In this document: piece by piece, positions 18,715-24,271 of the stretch
Position numbering within the stretch: position 1 is the stretch's first letter
Layout of the letters: each line of letters starts with the position of its first letter
Position numbers and translations under genes: made by a program
Virus record (IMG/VR): IMGVR_UViG_3300027763_000237
Coordinates: 1-24,271 of that record
DNA length: 24,271 nt
Reading direction: 5' to 3' (one strand)
Source of the DNA: a virus
The notes under the pieces: generated by a model
Database searches by the model: none
What the model was told of the DNA's origin: nothing
Seen by the model: only the letters and a program-made list of their open reading frames with translations

Positions 18715-20789
18715 TAAGTTAACCCATTTCCGCTGATAATCCAAGTAGTAGATGCAATTTTAACTGCAGTAGCCATACCAAATGCAGCAAGTGTACGAGA
18801 ACCTGTAGTTCCTGGTCCTGCTAGATACATAGTGTCAGTTGTAATTGCAATAGTTACTGTTGCACCAGAGCCAGCAATGAATGTAACTGTTGTTCCAACT
18901 GGTAGTGCTAAGTTGGCATTTGAATCAATGGTGATTGTACGAGTTGCAGTTGAGTAGATGTGCTTACCAGCATCTGCAGCAGCAACTGTAGCCGCGCCTG
19001 TTGTTGTAGCATTTTGAGGCAAGCCCATATAGCCAGCACCAACTGTAGCGGTAGATGTTGTACCAGCAGCAACTGTTGGAATAGTTACTGTACCTGTAAA
19101 CGTAGGTGAGGCTAGTGGAGCCTTAGTTGAATCACTTGGAACTGCAGTAGCGTTAGTTAAATTAATTGCAGAAGGAGTACCAAGGTTAGGTGTTACCAGC
19201 GTAGGGCTGGTAGCAAAGACCAATGAACCTGAGCCAGTCTCGTCAGAGATAACACCAGCAAGTTCTGCAGATGTAGTGGCAGAAAGTGTGGATAACTTAT
19301 CTGTTGTTACTACCAAAGTCTTAGTTGATGGAATGGTTGTTCCATTAATAGATGTAGCAGTGGCTACGCCAAGTACAGGGGTAACAAGTGTTGGGCTTGT
19401 ATCTACTACAAATTTAGTACCAGTACCTGTTTGAGAGGCTATAGAGGTTGCGGAACCAACAGATGTGATAGGACCAGTAAGGTTGCTAGGTGCAAGACTT
19501 ACACTATTAACATAAGCAGTAGTGGCAATTTTTGTACTATTGTCAGAAGATGATGGAGTAGGAGCAGTAGGAATTCCAGTTAGAGCAGGAGAAGCAAGAG
19601 GTGCCTTAGTCGCTAACGCTGTAGTAATTGTTGTTGAGTAACTTGCATCATTAGCAAGAGCAGCAGCCAACTCATTAAGAGTATCAAGTGCTCCTGGAGC
19701 ACCACCGATAAGGTCAGTTAATTCTGTTTGAACATACGCTGTTGTAGCAATTTGAGTTGTATTGGTGTTTGCTGCAGCGGTTGGTGCTGTAGGGGTTCCA
19801 GTAAGTGCTGGGCTAGCCAAAGGTGCATATGTACTAGATGCTGTGGCTGTAGCCAATTTAGAATCTAGTTGAGTCTGAATTGCTGAAGTTACGCCATCTA
19901 CATACCCAATCTCAGTTGATGAGACGGTTGATGAGATACCAAGTTTTGTCCAGTCAATTGCTGCTGCTGTATTAATCTTAGCATTAGTAATTGTATCGTT
20001 AGCAATATCAGTTGCAGTGATTGCACCAGTAAGGGCTAACTTAGTCTTAGCAATAGCAGCAGATGCGTTAATGTCAGCATCTACAATAGTGTCGCTGGCA
20101 ATCATTGTGCCAGTAACTGTGCCTGTATCGCTAGTCTTAATCAAAGTTGCGCTAGTTGGGATAGTTGTACCATTGATGCTTGTGGCTGTTGCTACTCCAA
20201 GGACTGGGGTTACAAGAGTAGGGCTAGTCGATAGGACTGTTGCACCTGAACCAGTTGATGTTGTTACACCAGTTCCGCCATTGGCTACTGGAAGAGTTCC
20301 AGTCACACCAGTTGTTAGTGGCAAACCAGTTACGTTTGTCATTACACCAGATGCTGGAGTGCCGAGTGCTGGGGTTGTAAGTGTTGGGCTAGTTAAAGTT
20401 TTGTTGGTCAAGGTCTGAGTGTTGGTTGTACCGACTACAGCGCCTGTTGCACCGTGCCCTGTTGTTGCTTCAATATGAGTGTTGGCTTCGCGGTAGTCTC
20501 TACCGATTGCCATATGTCGCACTACTGCGCCAGCAGAGTGAGCCTGTCCTGTTGAACCGTCAATGGCACGGGTGATGGTTAGTGTGTTAGTACTAACCGC
20601 CGTGACATCTACAATTTCTTCAAGCGCTGTATCTGGGTCGATGACAACTGTAAAGGTTTCTCCTGCGGAGATGGTTACACCACCAAGGAGTGCTGTACCT
20701 GATACGACAGTAGCAGATGTACCAGATGAGGATAGTGCGCCAGTCAGCGTTGTCTGCTGAGAGCGAGATGAATATTTTCTAGTTGTCAT
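18714..20789 (-). CDS. Repetitive tail fibre protein
   Basis: A 691-residue, extremely Thr/Ala/Ser-rich protein with classical fibre repeats. [20 protein letters not shown] occurs near residues 189 and 475, with shorter versions near 134 and 528. [15 protein letters not shown] occurs near 322 and 396, with a third related [10 protein letters not shown] near 557. An IATTAYV segment follows the first two. Residues 1-110 form the probable virion-attachment domain and the last 100 residues a distal domain ([20 protein letters not shown]). It is probably trimeric and binds the host surface together with the paralogous proteins encoded next. AAGGACCAGCA precedes ATG 20789. Confidence 0.85.
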   Translation of the reverse strand: MTTRKYSSRSQQTTLTGALSSSGTSATVVSGTALLGGVTISAGETFTVVIDPDTALEEIVDVTAVSTNTLTITRAIDGSTGQAHSAGAVVRHMAIGRDYREANTHIEATTGHGATGAVVGTTNTQTLTNKTLTSPTLTTPALGTPASGVMTNVTGLPLTTGVTGTLPVANGGTGVTTSTGSGATVLSTSPTLVTPVLGVATATSINGTTIPTSATLIKTSDTGTVTGTMIASDTIVDADINASAAIAKTKLALTGAITATDIANDTITNAKINTAAAIDWTKLGISSTVSSTEIGYVDGVTSAIQTQLDSKLATATASSTYAPLASPALTGTPTAPTAAANTNTTQIATTAYVQTELTDLIGGAPGALDTLNELAAALANDASYSTTITTALATKAPLASPALTGIPTAPTPSSSDNSTKIATTAYVNSVSLAPSNLTGPITSVGSATSIASQTGTGTKFVVDTSPTLVTPVLGVATATSINGTTIPSTKTLVVTTDKLSTLSATTSAELAGVISDETGSGSLVFATSPTLVTPNLGTPSAINLTNATAVPSDSTKAPLASPTFTGTVTIPTVAAGTTSTATVGAGYMGLPQNATTTGAATVAAADAGKHIYSTATRTITIDSNANLALPVGTTVTFIAGSGATVTIAITTDTMYLAGPGTTGSRTLAAFGMATAVKIASTTWIISGNGLT

Positions 20790-20798
20790 TGCTGGTCC

Positions 20799-21737
20799 TT
20801 ATCGGCGGGAGTAGTGAATACGGGGAGGATAGTTCTGCTGTTGTGCCTTGGTCTCTTCGTTAAGGCGCTGTGTGTAAAGAGCATAGAGTTGCTTGGTCGC
20901 ACTCTGTGATGCACCGTATGGGCGCTTAGAGTCAGTCTCATCCGCCTGTGGGCTGACCTGTGCTGCACGTGCTGGGTCAAGGAATGAGAGCAGACGATAG
21001 GCTGTACCAAGAATCACTACGTCCCGCGTTGATTCTGGTAGACCTGTTACTGTTGTGTAAACTTGTGAATTACTTGTGAAAGGTTCTGGGTCAGTAGCGT
21101 AGACAACCTTGACTGTACGACCAGAGACAGGTGCTTCGCCTAGAGTAATTGTCTGAACCTGGTCAGTGCCAGATGTATAGCCAAATGCCTCAGGGTTTGC
21201 TGATGGGTCTAAATCCCACTTACGAATTGGAACCCACTCTTTGGTTGGTCCAATGCTTTGCCACGAAACTGTCAAGATATTCTTGATGTTCAAGTTAGCG
21301 AAAGCGTAGGTAGATACCGCAGCGTTGAAAGTAAATGTTGTTGACTTTACCGCAAAGATGTTTGCTCCAAGGGAGCGGATAGTGTCATTGATTGCACGCT
21401 TGACGCTGAAGCGTGGGAAGGTAGGAGAGATAGTTACCTTTGCATCAGCAGTGTGAGTTGCTGCAGTTGTACCAAGGTAGCCACGACCATAGGGAGATAC
21501 TGTCGCTGTGTTAGCAACACGGTCAAATGAATCTACCCAGAGCAACTCTTCATCAATCTCAAGGATACCCTTGCCTACTGAGTCAGTTGACCCAAGGCTG
21601 AGAACAAGTGGCGATGCACTTGTTGATGTAGTCGTAGTTACTGCAGATGTAATGTAAGTGCTACGGTCCTGCTGGAATGTATATCCTGCAAGATTGACAA
21701 GCACTTCATCAATCATATTAGTTAGAGTAGTAGTCAT
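20799..21737 (-). CDS. Neck/tail structural protein
   Basis: A 312-residue protein with alternating beta and alpha segments. RFSVKRAINDTIRSLG near 110-125 is a helix common in head-tail connector or tail-tube adaptor proteins. The C-terminal part (RDVVILGTAYRLLSFLDPARA, then a helical QLYALYTQRLNEETKAQQQ) is also typical of a neck protein. It comes directly before the tail fibre gene and overlaps the small gene upstream by TAATG. The family is not certain. Confidence 0.6.
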   Translation of the reverse strand: MTTTLTNMIDEVLVNLAGYTFQQDRSTYITSAVTTTTSTSASPLVLSLGSTDSVGKGILEIDEELLWVDSFDRVANTATVSPYGRGYLGTTAATHTADAKVTISPTFPRFSVKRAINDTIRSLGANIFAVKSTTFTFNAAVSTYAFANLNIKNILTVSWQSIGPTKEWVPIRKWDLDPSANPEAFGYTSGTDQVQTITLGEAPVSGRTVKVVYATDPEPFTSNSQVYTTVTGLPESTRDVVILGTAYRLLSFLDPARAAQVSPQADETDSKRPYGASQSATKQLYALYTQRLNEETKAQQQNYPPRIHYSRR

Positions 21738-22003
21738 TAGGCGTTGATGCTCCTTAACGCAGCAGGGGCTCCGAGCCCAGTTGTTCCAGCAAGTTCATTA
21801 CAGATTCCGTCAATGTCCTTGAACTTGTCACGCGTACGTGAAGCAGATGCCTTGATGTTCAAAGCGCCCACAGTTGCAAGACCAGTGGTACTAGCCCAAG
21901 CATTAGCAGCACCTTGTTCGTCAAGATATTTAGTAATATCAGTAATGCCTGCCAGCCTATTAAGTTCTGCTGTAAGGCTGCTACCTGCTTTGCCTAGTGC
22001 CAT
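21737..22003 (-). CDS. Small hypothetical virion-operon protein
   Basis: An 88-residue, mostly helical Ala/Gly/Leu protein (MALGKAGSSLTAELNRLAGI, later KASASRTRDKFKDIDGICNEL). It lies between the glycosyltransferase and the neck protein. AAGGAAGG is a good ribosome-binding site. It may be a minor structural or chaperone protein; I do not recognise it. Confidence 0.55.
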   Translation of the reverse strand: MALGKAGSSLTAELNRLAGITDITKYLDEQGAANAWASTTGLATVGALNIKASASRTRDKFKDIDGICNELAGTTGLGAPAALRSINA

Positions 22004-22015
22004 TGTTAACCTTCC

Positions 22016-22732
22016 TTAGCGTTTTGGTACAATTAAATTTGATTTCTTTTTCTCTTCTTTAACGCCACCAAAGAATGCATTGTAGTAGTGTTCGTCAAAA
22101 GAGAATCTCTTTATGTGTGGAGCAGTCGCTCCTGTGTGTGCATAGACTGGTACATCTGCTTTATCACATAGTGCGAAGAAGTAAATGTCTTCACCTAGGA
22201 AATTCTTGCCGTGCCCAATATCTGAAAACAATGGAGCATCTGGCATAACCTTGCGAATACTATCTACCACACTACGGTGCATTAGAACGAATCCCATTCC
22301 CGCTGCGCCAATCTTAATTAATTGATTGACTGGCATTGGGTGAATGCGAGTAACTCCTACTGTCTCATCACTTGCGATAAAGTTAAACAGGGTTGGTAGT
22401 GGTGTCATAAGAGGTTCTTCTGGTTGGTCTGTAGTGAAGTAAACACCACTGACAATCGGACGCTCTTTGGCATCCTTGCTTTCCCAGAGAAGGTTAAACG
22501 TATCTGGACTTACTACTACATCTGAGTCAACCCAGAATAGCCAGTCAGACTTGTTGTTCTCATACCAGTAATTGATTACCTTGTCGCGTTGACGGGCAAT
22601 CTGATTTCCTGCACTTCGGAGTGTTGTTGTAAACTCTACTCCAGATTTAAGCATAACGTCAGTGACGCCCTGCATAAATTTACCATCAACCATTCCATTA
22701 TCGCACCAGGCGATTGATACTGTCTCTTGCAT
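22016..22732 (-). CDS. GT-A fold glycosyltransferase-like protein
   Basis: A 238-residue protein. VTDVMLKSGVEFTTTLRS and the helix NQIARQRDKVINYWYENN precede WLFWVDSDVVVSPDTF, which holds the DxD metal-binding motif (Asp69, Asp71). GAAGMGFVLMHRSV, GEDIYFF and a His near 199 follow, as in nucleotide-sugar transferases. It should move a sugar from a nucleotide donor to an unknown acceptor: a virion protein, DNA or the host surface. The site among virion genes favours glycosylation of a structural protein. AGGGGACA precedes ATG 22732. Confidence 0.75.
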   Translation of the reverse strand: MQETVSIAWCDNGMVDGKFMQGVTDVMLKSGVEFTTTLRSAGNQIARQRDKVINYWYENNKSDWLFWVDSDVVVSPDTFNLLWESKDAKERPIVSGVYFTTDQPEEPLMTPLPTLFNFIASDETVGVTRIHPMPVNQLIKIGAAGMGFVLMHRSVVDSIRKVMPDAPLFSDIGHGKNFLGEDIYFFALCDKADVPVYAHTGATAPHIKRFSFDEHYYNAFFGGVKEEKKKSNLIVPKR

Positions 22733-22746
22733 TGTCCCCTGCTTTC

Positions 22747-22884
22747 TTACTTTGCTGCTCTTGGTTTTGCTACGTTTGCCTTTGCAACCTTTGGCTTTGC
22801 CGCTGGCTTGTGAATAGGTGCAACGCTCTTGTGGTCCTTAGACATCTTGCGTGTTGACTTTCCTGTGATTATTACTTTTGGCAT
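22747..22884 (-). CDS. 45-residue Lys/Ala-rich basic protein
   Basis: A very basic frame. The second half (KPAAKPKVAKANVAKPRAAK) resembles histone H1 or HU-like tails. GGAGAGAAA precedes ATG 22884. It sits in a chain of similar tiny basic genes upstream of the glycosyltransferase. DNA condensation or packaging is suggested by charge only. Confidence 0.55.
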   Translation of the reverse strand: MPKVIITGKSTRKMSKDHKSVAPIHKPAAKPKVAKANVAKPRAAK

Positions 22885-22894
22885 TTTCTCTCCG

Positions 22895-23044
22895 TTACTT
22901 TTTCTTGGCTCTTGTGTTGTCTACTAGATTTGGATAAGGTCTTCCAGCCTTCTTGGCCATAGCCTTAGCCTTTGTCTTCTGTGCTGGCGTAAGTGGTGTT
23001 GATTTCTTATTAGGGTTCTTCTTATCCCAGAATGCTTTCTTCAT
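22895..23044 (-). CDS. 49-residue basic protein
   Basis: A Lys-rich protein beginning MKKAFWDKKNPNKKST and ending PYPNLVDNTRAKKK. From memory, small late-operon proteins of this pattern are common in actinophages. ATG 23044 overlaps the upstream stop (TAATG). A virion or assembly role is possible. Confidence 0.6.
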   Translation of the reverse strand: MKKAFWDKKNPNKKSTPLTPAQKTKAKAMAKKAGRPYPNLVDNTRAKKK

Positions 23045-23301
23045 TACCACTTTACCTTATCTGCCCAGTATGCTGCGCTCATCTTACCCTTTGAGATATT
23101 CTTGGCGTGACGCGCTTTGAATGATTTGTTTCTAGCGGAGCCATCAGGTGAACCCTTTACGCCCTGCTGACCAAAACGAATTGTCTTAACCTTTTCTCCT
23201 TCTTTAGCCACAACAACATGTGACTTCTTAGGATGGTTAGGCGTAGCCTTTGGCTTGTTGAAGCCAGAGACACCTGCTCGCTTGAGTCTTGGGTCAATCA
23301 T
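23044..23301 (-). CDS. 85-residue basic protein
   Basis: Starts MIDPRLKRAGVSGFNKPKATP and ends HAKNISKGKMSAAYWADKVKW. This is a recognisable conserved small phage protein pattern of unknown function, often near capsid genes. It is strongly basic, with no membrane segment. Its start overlaps the upstream gene by ATGA at 23298-23301. It is probably virion-associated or DNA-binding. Confidence 0.65.
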   Translation of the reverse strand: MIDPRLKRAGVSGFNKPKATPNHPKKSHVVVAKEGEKVKTIRFGQQGVKGSPDGSARNKSFKARHAKNISKGKMSAAYWADKVKW

Positions 23302-23465
23302 TTCTTCTTTGCTTTCCCAGCCTGACTGAGAGCAATAGCAATTGCTTGTTTCTTGTTCTTAACAATCTTTGCTTTCTTAGGACCCTTTGGGTCTACTCCA
23401 GCGTGAAGAGTTCCACGCTTGAATTCACCCATAACTTTGGCAATCTTTTTATCTGGCTTCTTCAT
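23298..23465 (-). CDS. 55-residue basic protein
   Basis: A Lys-rich frame from ATG 23465 with the block VMGEFKRGTLHAGVDPKGPK and a helix KKQAIAIALSQAGKAKKK, a small conserved pattern seen in many phage and bacterial tiny proteins. Both ends overlap neighbours (ATGA at 23298-23301 and at 23462-23465), which strongly supports coupled translation. The function is unknown. Confidence 0.65.
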   Translation of the reverse strand: MKKPDKKIAKVMGEFKRGTLHAGVDPKGPKKAKIVKNKKQAIAIALSQAGKAKKK

Positions 23466-23635
23466 CCTGTAGTCCTAAACTTCATTAGTTCAGCATCTGA
23501 TGGTTGATGTCCGTATTTCTTCTCGAACACCTTGCGCTCTGCCTCAAGACGCTTCATGCCCATTTCCATTGACTTGGATTGAGCAGTGCGTGCTTGTGTT
23601 CCCATTGGGGATACGCGTGACTTAGGTGCTGGCAT
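23462..23635 (-). CDS. 57-residue hypothetical protein
   Basis: Starts MPAPKSRVSPMGTQ, then has a charged helix (KRLEAERKVFEKKYGHQPSD). It is linked to both neighbours: the ATG lies directly after the upstream TAA, and the end overlaps by ATGA. It was probably missed by length cut-offs. The role is unknown. Confidence 0.6.
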   Translation of the reverse strand: MPAPKSRVSPMGTQARTAQSKSMEMGMKRLEAERKVFEKKYGHQPSDAELMKFRTTG

Positions 23636-23779
23636 TTACTTCTTCTTGCCCATCTTCTTAACGACAGCCTTCTTCATAGACTTCTTGCCGTACTCCATCA
23701 TCATTTCTTTCTTGCCTTCAGTCTTTTCGTGCTTCTTCATAGACTTCTTAGATGTGTACTTCTCGCCTTTAACTGACAT
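23636..23779 (-). CDS. 47-residue Lys-rich protein
   Basis: Very basic, with two SMKK repeats and an MMMEYGKK segment, ending in KKMGKKK. ATG 23779 overlaps the upstream stop (TAATG). It belongs to the same chain of tiny basic late proteins. A role in DNA or RNA binding is inferred from charge alone. Confidence 0.6.
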   Translation of the reverse strand: MSVKGEKYTSKKSMKKHEKTEGKKEMMMEYGKKSMKKAVVKKMGKKK

Positions 23780-24093
23780 TATATTGCTCCTAGTTCTTTG
23801 AGTACTTCGGTTGATTTCTTATTTATATCTTTTGTCTTTGGCATTGTCTCGGAGTTATACGCCTTACCCAATGTTGCTGACGCTTCATATGCTGCCTCAA
23901 CGTGGGCACGTGTTGTGCCTGCTGGTTGAATTCCTTGGCTTCTTGCATCTCGGTAAGCTTGCAATTCAGAAGTCCATTTCTTATCAGAGATGTCTCTAGT
24001 TGCATCACCAGATCGGAGTTCAAGAGTTCCTATCTTGCAACCAAAGCATCCTTCAACATACTCTGGATGTGCTTGTATTTGATGTAGATTCAT
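23779..24093 (-). CDS. Conserved small phage protein, CFGCK motif
   Basis: A 104-residue protein beginning MNLHQIQAHPEYVEGCFGCKIGTLELRSG, a pattern I associate with small phage proteins encoded near capsid genes. The CFGC pair may bind metal. The middle (KKWTSELQAYRDARSQGIQPAGTT) and end are helical. It is co-transcribed with the basic mini-genes downstream. The function is not established. Confidence 0.65.
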   Translation of the reverse strand: MNLHQIQAHPEYVEGCFGCKIGTLELRSGDATRDISDKKWTSELQAYRDARSQGIQPAGTTRAHVEAAYEASATLGKAYNSETMPKTKDINKKSTEVLKELGAI

Positions 24094-24100
24094 TTGTCCC

Positions 24101-24271
24101 TTACTGTGCTGTGAAGTTTGCCTCTGTCACTCCGACTCCACCAGCAATTAACTCAGCTTTAGCTGTGTCACCTACTGTGTATTCGTAACCGCCACGATAA
24201 ACAATATCGTAGCTAGCAAGGTCAGAGTCTACTGCATACTGAATAGTTGAGTAGGTAGCACCAGACTTAAC
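24101..24271 (-). CDS. C-terminal end of an unidentified late protein (partial)
   Basis: An open frame of 56 codons that runs off the window end and stops at 24103-24101. The sequence is beta-rich (YSTIQYAVDSDLASYDIVYRGG is followed by YEYTVGDTAKAELIAGGVGVTEANF). The gene's start and true length lie outside the window. A virion structural protein is likely from its position in the operon. Confidence 0.5.
   Translation of the reverse strand, partial: VKSGATYSTIQYAVDSDLASYDIVYRGGYEYTVGDTAKAELIAGGVGVTEANFTAQ

Noticed and set aside
20017-20760. Plus-strand Val/Pro-rich frames opposite the tail fibre gene
   Set aside because: Complement of Thr/Ala-rich repeats; the minus-strand fibre is unmistakable.
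18714-20789. CRISPR-like repeats
   Set aside because: Repeats are in-frame protein repeats of a fibre gene with uneven spacing, not short identical repeats with unique spacers. No cas genes are present; the Cas4-like nuclease is a phage recombination type.

Overview
The window is a partial genome of a tailed double-stranded DNA bacteriophage. The host is most likely an actinobacterium. Three things point there: a WhiB-family Fe-S regulator at 3676-4020, a secreted lysozyme-fold transglycosylase of the actinobacterial type at 4017-4406, and near-leaderless starts. Base composition is moderate (roughly mid-40s percent GC by eye), with six to eight tiny Lys-rich late proteins. That would suit a low-GC freshwater actinobacterium such as Nanopelagicales/acI, but this host is inference only. 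Terminase, portal, major capsid protein, DNA polymerase and integrase are not in the window, so the genome continues on at least one side.

Left arm (1-5594, plus strand): many small genes joined by ATGA or TAATG overlaps. Two nearly perfect sigma70-type promoters (320-348 and 765-793) share the core TGCTATACTA. The central pair is a Cys-rich amidoligase-like protein (828-2153) followed by a class II glutamine amidotransferase with a Cys-rich tail (2162-3016). After these come WhiB, a secreted transglycosylase, several zinc-ribbon mini-proteins including an FmdB-type one, and a very acidic protein.

Replication and recombination arm (5580-11153, minus strand): transcribed from a promoter at about 11163-11191 that overlaps a perfect 17-bp palindrome. 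In transcription order it encodes a RecB/Cas4-type Fe-S nuclease split into two coupled genes, a zinc-ribbon protein, a RecA-fold helicase-like ATPase, a SAM methyltransferase, an Hjc-like resolvase, a primase split into CHC2 and Toprim frames, a CPxCG protein, a DUF1599 protein, a PD-(D/E)XK protein and a sigma-factor-like protein. It converges on the left arm at a hairpin that contains the plus-strand stop codon.

Central divergent/convergent region (11154-11634): one small plus-strand gene, AT-rich promoter DNA, two hairpins and a strong terminator for the late operon.

Late arm (24271-11635, minus strand): starts with the tail end of an unidentified gene, then tiny basic proteins, a GT-A glycosyltransferase, neck/tail genes, a repetitive tail fibre, three tandem paralogous virion proteins, a large beta-rich tail protein, and a lysis region. 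The lysis region has several membrane proteins, a secreted Pro-rich protein and a CHAP endolysin. One HNH/endonuclease VII-type gene (16384-16815) sits in the opposite direction inside this operon with its own leaderless promoter.

The strongest candidate for an undescribed system is the amidoligase plus amidotransferase pair, both fused to Cys-rich modules. The next most unusual feature is the repeated splitting of replication enzymes (nuclease and primase) into overlapping frames.
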